From: Cohnella cholangitidis
GTDB taxonomy: Bacteria > Bacillota > Bacilli > Paenibacillales > Paenibacillaceae
Direction of reading: 5' to 3'
DNA: 64,000 nucleotides
Assembly (NCBI RefSeq): GCF_014107495.1
Contig: NZ_CP041969.1
Location: 5,071,501-5,135,500, forward strand
Part shown: positions 9,071 to 17,853 of the stretch, piece by piece
Layout: each line of letters starts with the position of its first letter
Numbering within the stretch: position 1 is the stretch's first letter
Notes under the pieces: generated by a model
Databases searched by the model: none
The model's input: the letters and a program-made list of their open reading frames with translations, nothing else
What the model was told of the DNA's origin: nothing
Translations under genes and position numbers: made by a program

Positions 9071-9817
9071 ATGAGATCCGATGGCAGACAATCCCGTGAC
9101 CTGCGGCCATTCGCGGTTACGCTTCATCCGAATAAATACGCGGAAGGTTCCGTGCTTATAGAAGCCGGGAACACGAAGGTGCTCTGTACCGCTTCGGTGG
9201 AGGAGAGAGTTCCTCCGTTCCTTAAGGGACAAGGCAAAGGTTGGGTAACCGCGGAATATTCCATGTTGCCCCGGGCGACGCATACCCGCAATCAAAGAGA
9301 ATCCGCCAAGGGCAAGCTTACCGGAAGAACGATGGAAATTCAGCGGTTAATCGGGCGCGCGCTTCGTTCCGTCGTCAACCTTCATGCGCTCGGCGAAAGA
9401 ACGATTACGCTCGATTGCGACGTGCTGCAAGCGGACGGAGGCACTCGGACCACGTCCATTACGGGGGCCTATATCGCGCTAGCCCTCGCGATTCATAAGC
9501 TCTCGGGGACGAACAGCTTCGACAAATATCCGTTAACCGATTTCTTGGCGTCGATAAGCGTCGGCGTCATCCAAGACGAGCCGGTCGTCGATTTGAACTA
9601 CGAGGAAGATTCCAAAGCGAAAGTCGATATGAACGTTGTCATGACGGGAGCAGGCGCTTTCGTGGAAGTTCAAGGGACAGGCGAGGAAGCACCGTTCACG
9701 CGAGCGGAGTTGGACGGCATGCTGTCGATGGCGGCCGAAGCGATTCAGCAGCTCGTTCAATTGCAGAAGGATACTTTGGGAGCTGCGGGAGAACGAATAG
9801 GCGGAGGAAAGGCATGA
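9071..9817 (+). CDS. rph: ribonuclease PH
   Basis: The enzyme removes nucleotides from the 3' end of tRNA precursors using phosphate. The 248-residue protein starts MRSDGRQSRDLRP, with the conserved GNTKVLCTASVEERVPPFLKG and RTMEIQRLIGRALRS segments, then DCDVLQADGGTRTTSITGA, the RNase PH core that includes the phosphate-site region. The ATG at 9071 follows GGGAGG by seven bases; the adjacent ATG at 9068 (four bases) and an in-frame one at 9038 are less likely. The stop overlaps the start of rdgB by four bases, as in many Firmicutes where the two form one operon. Confidence 0.95.
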   Translation: MRSDGRQSRDLRPFAVTLHPNKYAEGSVLIEAGNTKVLCTASVEERVPPFLKGQGKGWVTAEYSMLPRATHTRNQRESAKGKLTGRTMEIQRLIGRALRSVVNLHALGERTITLDCDVLQADGGTRTTSITGAYIALALAIHKLSGTNSFDKYPLTDFLASISVGVIQDEPVVDLNYEEDSKAKVDMNVVMTGAGAFVEVQGTGEEAPFTRAELDGMLSMAAEAIQQLVQLQKDTLGAAGERIGGGKA

Positions 9818-10461
9818 TCGGGAAAGGCAGCACGTTAATCATTGCAACCCGCAATCGAGGCAAAACGAAGGAGTTTCGCGAAGCGTTCGAGCGGATCGGC
9901 ATCGCGGTCAAAGATTTGCATGATGTCGAAGGGATTCCGGATATCGAGGAGACCGGCGTAACGTTCGCGGAAAATGCGTGGTTGAAAGCGAAAGCAGTAG
10001 CGGATATCGTCGGACTGCCCGTATTGGCCGACGATTCCGGTTTATGCGTGGATGCGCTGGACGGTGCGCCCGGCGTTTATTCGGCCCGCTACGCGGGACC
10101 ATCGGCGGGAGATTCCGCCAATAACGAAAAGTTACTGCGGGAGCTTGCGTTGCTTGGCGTAGGGGAATCGAGTAAGGGCGTGGCAGGGAGTTCGCAAGAG
10201 CCTAAATTGTTAAGCGCGGCAAGGTTCGTATGCGCACTTGTTCTCTACGACCCGGCGGACGGCGGCAAGCTAGAAGCCGAAGGCGCGGTCGAAGGGCATA
10301 TTATGAGCGAAGCGCGGGGGGCGGACGGTTTCGGTTACGATCCGTTGTTCTGGGTTTCGTCGCACGGTCGCAGCATGGCCGAACTGTCGCTTTCCGAGAA
10401 GAACGAGATCAGCCATCGCGGACAAGCATTACGCCGGCTGTTGGCTCTGATCGTAGAATAG
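9814..10461 (+). CDS. rdgB: XTP/dITP diphosphatase (Ham1/RdgB family)
   Basis: The enzyme cleaves dITP, dXTP and related non-standard purine nucleotides to monophosphates and keeps them out of DNA. The start LIIATRNRGKTKEF, the signature LADDSGLCVDALDGAPGVYSARYAG and the ADGFGYDPLFW and ISHRGQAL motifs are all present in the usual order. At 215 residues it is slightly long because the loop before ARFVCALVLYDP carries about ten extra residues (GVGESSKGVAGSSQEPKLLS). GGAGGAAAGGC precedes the ATG, which overlaps the rph stop. Confidence 0.95.
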   Translation: MIGKGSTLIIATRNRGKTKEFREAFERIGIAVKDLHDVEGIPDIEETGVTFAENAWLKAKAVADIVGLPVLADDSGLCVDALDGAPGVYSARYAGPSAGDSANNEKLLRELALLGVGESSKGVAGSSQEPKLLSAARFVCALVLYDPADGGKLEAEGAVEGHIMSEARGADGFGYDPLFWVSSHGRSMAELSLSEKNEISHRGQALRRLLALIVE

Positions 10462-10488
10462 GATACCGTTATCTAGCCATAAATCGAA

Positions 10489-10530
10489 GAAAACCCTCCA
10501 AGTCGGTTAACGACCTTGGAGGGTTTTTTT
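10489..10530. terminator. rho-independent terminator between rdgB and asnB
   Basis: AACCCTCCAAG and CTTGGAGGGTT form an 11-bp stem around a 12-base loop, followed by a run of seven T on the plus strand and a shorter run on the minus strand. It lies between convergent genes and can serve both. Confidence 0.92.
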
Positions 10531-10553
10531 GGCTATTCGGCAATACGCAAAAT

Positions 10554-12410
10554 CTACAGGACCAGTTTAACCTTATATTCCCTGAGCCAGAAGTCCATTT
10601 GGAGCAAATATGCGAATAGCTGCGGTCCTGACATTAACTGTCCGAACCAAGGGAGATGGGAGGAGGCGTCCGATGCGGCGGCGAGCTCCCTGATTTTGCT
10701 CTCGTTGATGAGCGGCAACAGCGGGCTGGATGGATCGTCCAGTCTTTCGAGGAGACGAGAACGAACGGCGGCCAAATAATTCGGATTGTGCGTTTTCGGA
10801 TAAGGACTCTTTTTGCGATATAAGACGTCGTCCGGGAGTACGCCTTCAAGGGCTTTTCTCAGGATGCCTTTCTCTCGCGTGCCGGCGGTCTTAATTTCCC
10901 AAGGGATGTTCCATACGTATTCGACCAGACGGTGATCGCAGAACGGAACCCGTACTTCCAACCCGACCGCCATGCTCATCCGGTCTTTGCGATCGAGCAG
11001 CGTAGGCATGAACCGGGTAATGTTCAAATAAGACATGCGCCGCATGCGCTTGCGGGCCTCGTCTTCTCCGTTCAAACGAGGCACTTCGGCGACGGCCTGA
11101 GCATAACGGTCGCCCAAGTAGTCGTGCGGTCGCAGCTTCTCCCTGAGCTCAGGCGATAACAAGCTTGCCCGCAGGCCGGTTGCCAGCGACCATGGGAAAG
11201 TTTCCGCTTTTAAGGCTTCTTCGCGATGGAACCAAGGATAACCGCCGAAGATTTCGTCCGCGGCTTCGCCGGATATCGCGACGGTCGCTTCTTTCTTGAT
11301 CTCCCGGCAGAACAAATACAAGGAAGCATCGATGTCCGCCATGCCGGGCGTATCTTTGGCCAGCACGGCAGCCTCCAACGCTTGAACGAGCTCGGGCGTA
11401 TCGAATTGTTTCGGGTGATGAACGGTAGATAAGTAATCGTTCATTCGCTTGATCCACGGCGCGTCGGAATTGGGTTGGAAATCATGCGCGTGGAAATGTT
11501 TGTCGTTATCCACGTAGTCGACAGAGAACGTGTGCACGTTTCCTTGATTCGTCGTTTTGTAATAGTCGACGGCAAGCGCGGTTAGCGCGCTGGAATCGAG
11601 ACCGCCGGACAATAGCGTGCAGATCGGAACGTCCGACACCAGTTGTCGCTCGACCGTGTCCGCAAGCAAATAGCGGACTTTCTCCGCCGTCTGCTCGACA
11701 TTTTCCTCATGCTCGGAGCTTTGCAATTGCCAGTAGGCGAACGTTCTAAACCCGCTGCGATCGTACTGCAGGCAATGCCCGGGCTTCAGCTCGAGGAAAT
11801 CCCGCCATATCCCGTGCCCCGGCGTACGTGCTGGACCGATGACGAATAGCTCCGCCAGTCCTTCGGCGTCGATCTCGGCGGGGACGTCCGGATGGGCGAG
11901 AATCGCTTTGGGTTCCGATCCGAACATGAACCGGCCTTCCTCGCGCCGGTAGAACAGCGGCTTCACGCCGAGCCGATCCCGCGCCATGAATAGCTTCTGA
12001 TCGGCGGTCTGCCATACCGCGAAGGCGAAGATTCCGTTTAGTTTCTCGACGCATTCCGGTCCCCACTCCACGTAAGCCAGCAGTAAAACCTCCGTATCGC
12101 AGGTCGTGCGAAACCGGTAACCCAAATCCTCCAACTGCTTGCGGAGCTCGGGAGCATTGTATAATTCGCCGTTATACACAAGCACGCAATCGTGATTGTC
12201 CAAGCCTTTGGCGGGACGAACCATAGGCTGAGCGCCATTGGCGGGGTCCATTACCGACAAGCGACGATGACCGAAGGCGCAATGCCGGGACAGCCAGGTG
12301 CCGGTCGCGTCCGGTCCCCGCAGCTCCAGCGTCTCGGTCATTTTCTCGATCGTATCCGCCTGAGTCGTTAAATCCTTGTTCCAGTCAATCCATCCGGTAA
12401 TTCCGCACAT
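10554..12410 (-). CDS. asnB: asparagine synthase (glutamine-hydrolysing)
   Basis: The enzyme makes asparagine from aspartate, ATP and glutamine. The mature N-terminal nucleophile Cys2 is present (MCGITGWIDW), with the class II glutaminase motifs RGPDATGTW and NGELYN, followed by a synthetase domain containing the PPi loop LLSGGLDSSAL near residue 265 and SGEAADEIFGGYPWF. The length of 618 residues fits. GAGGAGGG lies eleven bases before the ATG. It is a single gene pointing toward rdgB, sharing a terminator with it. No T-box or other leader is evident in the 130 bases upstream. Confidence 0.95.
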   Translation of the reverse strand: MCGITGWIDWNKDLTTQADTIEKMTETLELRGPDATGTWLSRHCAFGHRRLSVMDPANGAQPMVRPAKGLDNHDCVLVYNGELYNAPELRKQLEDLGYRFRTTCDTEVLLLAYVEWGPECVEKLNGIFAFAVWQTADQKLFMARDRLGVKPLFYRREEGRFMFGSEPKAILAHPDVPAEIDAEGLAELFVIGPARTPGHGIWRDFLELKPGHCLQYDRSGFRTFAYWQLQSSEHEENVEQTAEKVRYLLADTVERQLVSDVPICTLLSGGLDSSALTALAVDYYKTTNQGNVHTFSVDYVDNDKHFHAHDFQPNSDAPWIKRMNDYLSTVHHPKQFDTPELVQALEAAVLAKDTPGMADIDASLYLFCREIKKEATVAISGEAADEIFGGYPWFHREEALKAETFPWSLATGLRASLLSPELREKLRPHDYLGDRYAQAVAEVPRLNGEDEARKRMRRMSYLNITRFMPTLLDRKDRMSMAVGLEVRVPFCDHRLVEYVWNIPWEIKTAGTREKGILRKALEGVLPDDVLYRKKSPYPKTHNPNYLAAVRSRLLERLDDPSSPLLPLINESKIRELAAASDASSHLPWFGQLMSGPQLFAYLLQMDFWLREYKVKLVL

Positions 12411-12541
12411 GTGCCTTCAACCCTCCTCTGCCTAGAACAGATCAATAAGATGAATATGCGAAAAAAGGCATAAAATGTATGTCCACCGGGAGAAAATACG
12501 GAAGATGAATTGCCCGTTACGGGGGAAGGAAGGATCAACGA

Positions 12542-12868
12542 ATGAGCGATGCGCACGTTGCGGAATCGGACAGAAAAACATACTACGTATCGGTCGGAGC
12601 GGGTCAAGTCTTGCTCGATCCGGAGGCGGCTTCGTTCGAATTCGCCATTCACGCGAACGAAGCGGAGCTCGACAAGCTTCAGGAGCTGTTCGAGGAAATC
12701 CAGGACGCGGATGAAGACGAGGCTCTCTCTTACAAAGGGTCGCCCACGGTTAGCGATTCGCCGGAAAACGATACGTACGATGCTCTCTTGCAGGAAGTAT
12801 ATCGCATGCTCCATGAGCTAGGCACCCATGAGACGAGACAGCATATCGAATCGATGAACATCTTGTGA
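12542..12868 (+). CDS. conserved small hypothetical protein (108 aa), acidic
   Basis: I do not recognise a named family. The protein is rich in acidic residues (EEIQDADEDEALSY in the middle) and looks soluble and alpha-helical, with a C-terminal helix ending HETRQHIESMNIL. GAAGGAAGGA lies about six bases before the ATG. It starts a set of three small same-strand genes with gaps of 27 and 28 bases, so an operon is likely. It is divergent from asnB. Confidence 0.75.
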   Translation: MSDAHVAESDRKTYYVSVGAGQVLLDPEAASFEFAIHANEAELDKLQELFEEIQDADEDEALSYKGSPTVSDSPENDTYDALLQEVYRMLHELGTHETRQHIESMNIL

Positions 12869-12895
12869 CGAGCCGCAAGGAGGAGAAACCATCTT

Positions 12896-13240
12896 ATGAT
12901 GAAGGTTAGGGAAGCCCAATTTCGGCGCGTATTGGATCGCGGCGGACAGCGATTCGCCGAGGTGGAAGTGTCCACCGACCATCAGCGCGATCCTCAGATG
13001 CTGGCTTACTTTCGTGCCGGGAGCGACGGCTCTTACCCGCTAGTTAGGGTTATTGCCAACGATGCGAATTATGAAGTCGATTGGTTCGACAACAGCTTGC
13101 ATTCCGCTTTCGAGGACGTGATGAAACCGCTCTTCTCGTCGCCAGACCATCTGGCCGCCGACGACCGGGACGAATTCGCCGCGCAGATTCTGGCTTATAC
13201 GGGAGTATCGGATGCTTTGGAGAGAAATCTGAAGCCCTGA
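12896..13240 (+). CDS. hypothetical protein (114 aa)
   Basis: A soluble protein with no motif I can name; it has a beta-rich N-terminal half (VREAQFRRVLDRGGQRFAEVEVS) and an acidic helical C-terminal half. AAGGAGGAG lies about nine bases before the paired ATGs at 12896 and 12899; either could be used. It is the second of three small genes on this strand. Confidence 0.7.
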   Translation: MMKVREAQFRRVLDRGGQRFAEVEVSTDHQRDPQMLAYFRAGSDGSYPLVRVIANDANYEVDWFDNSLHSAFEDVMKPLFSSPDHLAADDRDEFAAQILAYTGVSDALERNLKP

Positions 13241-13268
13241 ACTTGGACAGGAGGTGAAGAGAGAAACA

Positions 13269-13400
13269 ATGGCAGAAAAATTCAAGAAAAACTTAGGCAA
13301 TCAGATCGCCAAGAAAGGCGAGGAGTTCGTAGAGGAAAAGCTCAAGATCAACACCTTTCATCCCGCTCAGAACAGCCCGGCCAAGCCTCATAACCGCTAG
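13269..13400 (+). CDS. very small hypothetical protein (43 aa)
   Basis: ATG at 13269 to TAG at 13398-13400 gives 43 residues starting MAEKFKKNLGNQIAKKGEEF and ending SPAKPHNR. It is lysine-rich and probably a single helix followed by a proline-containing tail. A strong AGGAGGTGA ends about eleven bases upstream, which is the best evidence that it is translated. It closes the three-gene set and is followed by a large hairpin. Function unknown. Confidence 0.65.
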   Translation: MAEKFKKNLGNQIAKKGEEFVEEKLKINTFHPAQNSPAKPHNR

Positions 13401-13415
13401 TATTTGACCGAACGC

Positions 13416-13458
13416 AAACGCGCAGCCTGGGCGGATTTTCCGCCAGGGCTGCGCGTTT
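13416..13458. terminator. long GC-rich hairpin between convergent genes
   Basis: AAACGCGCAGCC pairs with GGCTGCGCGTTT, and inside it GGCGG pairs with CCGCC around ATTTT. The T tract is short (three T), so termination may be incomplete. It separates the small-gene set from the EamA gene. Confidence 0.7.
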
Positions 13459-13525
13459 CGGCGTTTATAAAGCGGGGCTGAAGCTTTGGACGATTTTTTC
13501 TCGGAGTTTCATCGTTTTGTGCCGG

Positions 13526-13954
13526 TTACTTAACGGCGACCAATACCGCTCCGCCGGCGATCATCGCCACGCCTAACGCGTTTACCCAAGATATCTTTTC
13601 GCCAAGGAAGAAAAAGGCTAATAAAACCGCGAGCACGACGCTCAGTTTATCGATCGGACCTACTTGGGATACTTTGCCTCCCTTGAGCGCGAGAAAATAA
13701 AACAGCCATGACAACGCCCCGGCCGCTCCGCTTAACACGATAAAGGTCATCGCTTTTCTCTGCGCGAAAATTTCGCCGAGCTGCATGAACTTCCCTTGGA
13801 CGATGACGACGCCAAGCAAGAATAAGGCCATGATGACGGCCCGGATCGCCGTTGCCGAATTCGCGTCGATATCTTTCAAGCCGATTTTGCCGAAGATGGC
13901 GACAAGCGCCGCGGTGACGGCCGACAAAAGCGCATAAATTAGCCAAGTACCCAT
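13526..13954 (-). CDS. EamA/DMT family membrane protein, single-repeat form
   Basis: The 142-residue protein has about five hydrophobic helices from MGTWLIYALLSAVTAALVAIF to GVAMIAGGAVLVAVK, matching one EamA repeat of the drug/metabolite transporter superfamily (FGKIGLKDIDANSATAIRA at the start, FLGEKISWVNALG at the end). Half-length members of this type are common in Firmicutes and probably act as dimers. GGAGGG precedes the ATG by six bases. Substrate unknown. Confidence 0.85.
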   Translation of the reverse strand: MGTWLIYALLSAVTAALVAIFGKIGLKDIDANSATAIRAVIMALFLLGVVIVQGKFMQLGEIFAQRKAMTFIVLSGAAGALSWLFYFLALKGGKVSQVGPIDKLSVVLAVLLAFFFLGEKISWVNALGVAMIAGGAVLVAVK

Positions 13955-14064
13955 ACTCGTCCCTCCGAAAGTCCATTCTGTTTGTCTGTATTATACGGCA
14001 TTGTTATCCATTCAAGACAATCCTATGTGATAATGGGAAGAAAAACGCGAGGAGTCGATAACGG

Positions 14065-15051
14065 ATGTCTATACCAACGATCAGGTGGGGTATCGCGGGC
14101 CCGGGGGGCATATCGAAGCAGTTTGCCAAGGACTTGGCTTATGCGGAAGGGGCGGAATTGGTTGCGGTAGCCGGACGCAGCTTGGACAAAGCCGAGAGCT
14201 TCGCCAAGGATTTTCGTGCCGCGCGCGCATATGGGAGCTTTGATCGGTTGGCGGCGGATCCCGAGGTGGATATCGTATACGTCGGAACGCTGCACCCGGC
14301 TCATCATGACAATGTTCTTACGTTCTTACGGGCAGGGAAAGCCGTGCTATGCGAAAAACCGTTTACGATGAATGCTTCGGAAGCGGAGGAAATCATTCGA
14401 TATGCCAAGGAAAATCGGATCTTCCTAATGGAAGCGATGTGGACGCGTTATTTGCCGCCGATTCGCCAGGTTAGGCAATGGCTTGCGGAGGGTGTTATCG
14501 GCGATGTCAGGATGGTTAAGGCGGACTTCGGCTTCGATCTGGGCTGGCAGCCGGAAAGCCGTCTGCTCGATCCGAAATTGGGAGGCGGGGCGCTGCTGGA
14601 CGTCGGGATCTATCCTGTTTCGTTCGCTTCCATGATTTATGGCGCACGGCCGAGGAAAATCATGAGCAGCGCACGGATCGGAACGACCGGAGTGGACGAG
14701 CAGTTCTCAATCCTGATGGAATACGAGGAGGGTCAAATCGCGGCGTTGAATGGCGCCGTTCAACTTGAAATGGTTAACGATGCATACATCATCGGCACGA
14801 AAGGGCATATTCATATTCCGATGTTTTTGGCGGCGCGTTCCGCTAGCTTGCATGTACGGGGGCAAGATCCCATTCGCTTCGAGGACGACAGGCAAGCGTC
14901 CGGTTACGCATTCGAGGCGGAGGAAGCGATGGCATGCTTGCGGGCGGGCCGTACTGAAAGTCCGGTCATGCCGCTCGGAGAGACGCTGGAAATTATGTCG
15001 ACGTTAGATCGGATAAGGCAACAATGGAATTTGCGGTATCCATTCGAATAA
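14065..15051 (+). CDS. Gfo/Idh/MocA family NAD(P)-dependent oxidoreductase
   Basis: The 328-residue protein starts with a Rossmann dinucleotide-binding motif (RWGIAGPGGISKQFAKDL), has the EKPFTMNASEAEE segment carrying the conserved lysine of the family, EAMWTRYLPP, and the C-terminal half-barrel motif GGGALLDVGIYPVSFA. This pattern fits the dimeric dihydrodiol/ glucose-fructose oxidoreductase branch. Sugar or cyclitol oxidation is likely but the substrate is unknown. GAGGAG lies about eleven bases upstream. A strong terminator follows. Confidence 0.9.
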   Translation: MSIPTIRWGIAGPGGISKQFAKDLAYAEGAELVAVAGRSLDKAESFAKDFRAARAYGSFDRLAADPEVDIVYVGTLHPAHHDNVLTFLRAGKAVLCEKPFTMNASEAEEIIRYAKENRIFLMEAMWTRYLPPIRQVRQWLAEGVIGDVRMVKADFGFDLGWQPESRLLDPKLGGGALLDVGIYPVSFASMIYGARPRKIMSSARIGTTGVDEQFSILMEYEEGQIAALNGAVQLEMVNDAYIIGTKGHIHIPMFLAARSASLHVRGQDPIRFEDDRQASGYAFEAEEAMACLRAGRTESPVMPLGETLEIMSTLDRIRQQWNLRYPFE

Positions 15052-15069
15052 ACGGCTTAATCGGGAACG

Positions 15070-15112
15070 AATAAAGCGCGGCATGCGAATCGTACGCATG
15101 CCGCGCTTTATT
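15070..15112. terminator. perfect 18-bp bidirectional terminator
   Basis: AATAAAGCGCGGCATGCG and its exact reverse complement surround a 7-base loop. A- and T-rich arms on both ends allow termination in either direction. It sits between the oxidoreductase gene and the convergent GNAT gene, whose stop codon starts at its right end. Confidence 0.92.
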
Positions 15113-15678
15113 TATTCCGTAAGAGCCTTCGTCATGTGCCAATAAGGCTTATGGTGGATCGTGATTTCTTTGTCGGCCGCATAACCGAGTTTACGGTAGA
15201 GCGAATGGGCTATGTCGTTCGCCTGGTCTACGTTAAGGGCGATTTTATCGTATCCCCTATCCATGGCTCTCCGTTCCGCCGCGGAGATTAGCATTTTGGC
15301 AACGCCTCGGCCTTGGAACGCGGGATCAACCGCAACGGCGTCAATATAGTATTCGTCTTCATCGGCTTCTTGGTCGATCTGGACATCGGGGTCGCCGGTT
15401 ACTTGCTTTAAATGGTCGATGACGGGTTGATATAGCCGCTGGGCATCGCGGCCATGATAACAAAGAATCATCCCGGCAGGCTTGTATTCATTTACTTCTA
15501 CCAAGAAACAGTCGGCGCTGAAACGATTGCCAGCCGCGGCGATGAACTTCTCCAATTGTTCAAGAACGCCGGCTTCGTTCGATTGTCCCGTTAATTGATA
15601 AGCAATGTCTTGAATCGCTAATAAAACAAGCTTAGCCAGCGGTTCGGCATCTTTAGCCGAAGCGACGCGAATTGTCAT
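15112..15678 (-). CDS. GNAT family N-acetyltransferase
   Basis: The 188-residue protein has the GNAT acetyl-CoA motif A as IDAVAVDPAFQGRGVAKMLI and motif B as LNVDQANDIAHSLYRKLGY. Substrate is not predictable. AAAAGGTGA lies six bases before the ATG at 15678. It is a single gene. Confidence 0.88.
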   Translation of the reverse strand: MTIRVASAKDAEPLAKLVLLAIQDIAYQLTGQSNEAGVLEQLEKFIAAAGNRFSADCFLVEVNEYKPAGMILCYHGRDAQRLYQPVIDHLKQVTGDPDVQIDQEADEDEYYIDAVAVDPAFQGRGVAKMLISAAERRAMDRGYDKIALNVDQANDIAHSLYRKLGYAADKEITIHHKPYWHMTKALTE

Positions 15679-15788
15679 GCTATCACCTTTTTACTTGAAG
15701 TATTGTCGTAGTTGAACTTAATGCGGTAAAGTGTTGGCTCTTGAAATGGGCTTTATTCAAGTTACGGGGCGTGATCCTTGAATTCTAT

Positions 15789-15833
15789 TAAAAAACCCGT
15801 CGCGCGGCATCATGAATGCCGTCCGACGGGTTT
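15789..15833 (-). terminator. terminator of the tRNA-Arg transcript
   Basis: On the minus strand AAACCCGTCG pairs with CGACGGGTTT with an inner stem GGCAT/ATGCC, followed by a run of six T. It lies 16 bases past the tRNA 3' end. Confidence 0.85.
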
Positions 15834-15848
15834 GCGTATTAGCTGGAA

Positions 15849-15925
<77 letters not shown>

Positions 15926-15968
15926 ACGCAAAAAGTATCTTATCATAAACATTTGCCTTCTGCAAGGG

Positions 15969-16664
15969 TTAAACTTCCTCTGATAATTTTTCTTTTAATA
16001 GCCTTATATTAAGCAATTGAACTTTCTTATCTTGAATGTGGATCAACCCTTCGTCTTGAAACTCCTGTAATACTTTGGATACCGTCTCGCGTACGGCTCC
16101 GACCATCTCCGCCAATTGTTGGTGCGTTATCTTTACTGGGATGACGAACTCGTTCGAATCATCGAGCGAATATTCCTCCGCCATGTATAGCAATTTCTTG
16201 ATCATGCGCGATCGGACATTCAGAAAAGTAAGATCGTATATTTGCTGGTTAGCCCGGCGCAACCGATCCATCGTGTAGTCCAGCAGATGAAAAGCGATAT
16301 TGCGGTCGTTCTCGATCAACAGCTGGAAATCGGTTCGGCGCAAGCTGTACAGGCGGGTCTGCATTAGACATTCCGCGGTCGCCGATCTGACCAATCCGGG
16401 TTTCATCAGCGCCATCTCCCCGAAATATTCTCCTTCCCGCAGGAAAGCCAGTATCACCTTCTTCGATTTATCGAAGGTATAGATACTGACCGAGCCGCTT
16501 CCAATGAAGTAAATTTCGTTGCCTTGATCTCCTTCCAAGAAAATCAATTCGCCCTTGCGGTAATTTTTTTGATGCATATACGGGATAAGGCGATCAATCA
16601 GGGTTGGTTCTATGTCTCGGAAAAAAGGGATCGATGCCCTAAGTTTATTGCCGTCGACAGGCAT
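15969..16664 (-). CDS. Crp/Fnr family transcriptional regulator
   Basis: The 231-residue protein has a cyclic-nucleotide-binding beta-barrel (GELIFLEGDQGNEIYFIGSG, LREGEYFGEMALM) and a C-terminal winged helix with recognition region HQQLAEMVGAVRETVSKVLQ. The cysteines that hold the FNR iron-sulphur cluster are absent at the N-terminus, so it is not a classic oxygen sensor; the ligand is unknown. The start at 16664 follows GGAGGG by about seven bases; the ATG at 16679 overlaps that site and is less likely. It follows the HD-GYP gene closely on the same strand, so both may be one operon. Confidence 0.9.
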   Translation of the reverse strand: MPVDGNKLRASIPFFRDIEPTLIDRLIPYMHQKNYRKGELIFLEGDQGNEIYFIGSGSVSIYTFDKSKKVILAFLREGEYFGEMALMKPGLVRSATAECLMQTRLYSLRRTDFQLLIENDRNIAFHLLDYTMDRLRRANQQIYDLTFLNVRSRMIKKLLYMAEEYSLDDSNEFVIPVKITHQQLAEMVGAVRETVSKVLQEFQDEGLIHIQDKKVQLLNIRLLKEKLSEEV

Positions 16665-16682
16665 ATGTGATCCCTCCATAGG

Positions 16683-17687
16683 TCAAGAAATGGTTTGAAG
16701 CACCTTTTCGATTTTGAATGTCATATGTTTCATGAGATCAATCCGGGTATCGCTTTGGTTTAACTGAACGATCGGGCGGGAAGCGTTTGCCTTATTGATC
16801 GCATACACCGTCCCGGTTAACCCGCCGGACAAGCCGACCTTGGTGCCTACCGGGTAAGGCTGGAAAGCGGCAAGAAAGGATCGCACGACGGCGTAACTGT
16901 ACGAGGAATCTATTTTCGACATCACAAAGTCAATTCCTTCCGAAGGAAGGCGACGGATGGACGGATCGTTCATGAAATAGTCGAAATCGCTGGCGAGGCC
17001 GCAAATTTGCGAGCTTTCCGCGAACGAGGCGCCGCTTAATCCGTGAGGGAATCCTCTTCCGTCTATTTGTTCATGGTGCTGAAGGACGATCCGCAAGGCG
17101 GCTGCCGGGATGTCCCTCATCTTGCGAAGATAATCGTAACCGACGACGGGGTGGTGAAGCAGCAAAGTTTCATCATGCGGAAGCACGAGCCCAACGTCGT
17201 GAAGGAGGCTTCCAATGGCTACGTGCTCCAGTTGCTTTTTCGTGTATCCGATCGCTTTGGCGGTCAGAAGGGAGAGAAAACATACGTTCATGCTATGGGA
17301 GATCAGTTCCGTTCCGCCCGGCACGAGATCCTGACAGCTTATCGTCATATTGTGTTCATCCGATATCGTGGTCGTCACATGGTCCGTCCACTCCAGCAAG
17401 GCACGCTGGGGGAAGCTGCTCACGGAACGCATGGATTGAAAGATTTGCTGCAAAATGTCTTTCGTCATGTTCATGAGATTTCTCTTGACGTCCGTGCCGC
17501 TGATCGAAGCTCGAATCGGGGTTAATTCAACGGAAATATAACGGTGACCCAATCGTTTAATTCCTTCGATGAGGTTTCCGTTCAAGGTTACGCCTTGCTT
17601 GAGCATGAGACGTCCATCCGCGGCGTACAAGCCTCGACCGAGCAAGTCGCCTTCGACCAACTCGTTCACTGGGATGATTAGCATCAT
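16683..17687 (-). CDS. HD-GYP domain protein, probable cyclic-di-GMP phosphodiesterase
   Basis: The 334-residue protein has an N-terminal region of about 130 residues without a named domain (PVNELVEGDLLGRGLYAADG, as in many Paenibacillus HD-GYP proteins), then the HD motif SLLHDVGLVLPHDE and the GYP signature HHEQIDGRGFP, in which the tyrosine is replaced by phenylalanine. The C-terminal 70 residues form a small beta-rich domain (GTKVGLSGGLTGTVYAI). Known HD-GYP enzymes degrade cyclic di-GMP. AGGAG lies five to eight bases before the ATGs at 17687 and 17684. Pairing with a Crp-type regulator suggests a shared signalling role, which is inference. Confidence 0.88.
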   Translation of the reverse strand: MMLIIPVNELVEGDLLGRGLYAADGRLMLKQGVTLNGNLIEGIKRLGHRYISVELTPIRASISGTDVKRNLMNMTKDILQQIFQSMRSVSSFPQRALLEWTDHVTTTISDEHNMTISCQDLVPGGTELISHSMNVCFLSLLTAKAIGYTKKQLEHVAIGSLLHDVGLVLPHDETLLLHHPVVGYDYLRKMRDIPAAALRIVLQHHEQIDGRGFPHGLSGASFAESSQICGLASDFDYFMNDPSIRRLPSEGIDFVMSKIDSSYSYAVVRSFLAAFQPYPVGTKVGLSGGLTGTVYAINKANASRPIVQLNQSDTRIDLMKHMTFKIEKVLQTIS

Positions 17688-17806
17688 TACCACTCCTATT
17701 TAAGACTCTGTCTCTTATAGGACGATGGTACCATTACGTCTCCGTCGAATTCTGTAACCTAGGTTACAGAATACGAGGGTTTAGTGGCAAAACTCACGCG
17801 ATTGAC

Positions 17807-17840
17807 AAAAAAAACCGCCTGGCGCAATGGCCAAGCGGGG
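17807..17840 (-). terminator. terminator of the stalk-domain gene
   Basis: On the minus strand CCGCTTGGC pairs with GCCAGGCGG (one G-U pair) around CATTGC, followed by eight T. It begins about 14 bases after the stop of the gene at 17854. Confidence 0.9.
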
Positions 17841-17853
17841 ATGTTAGAGATCA

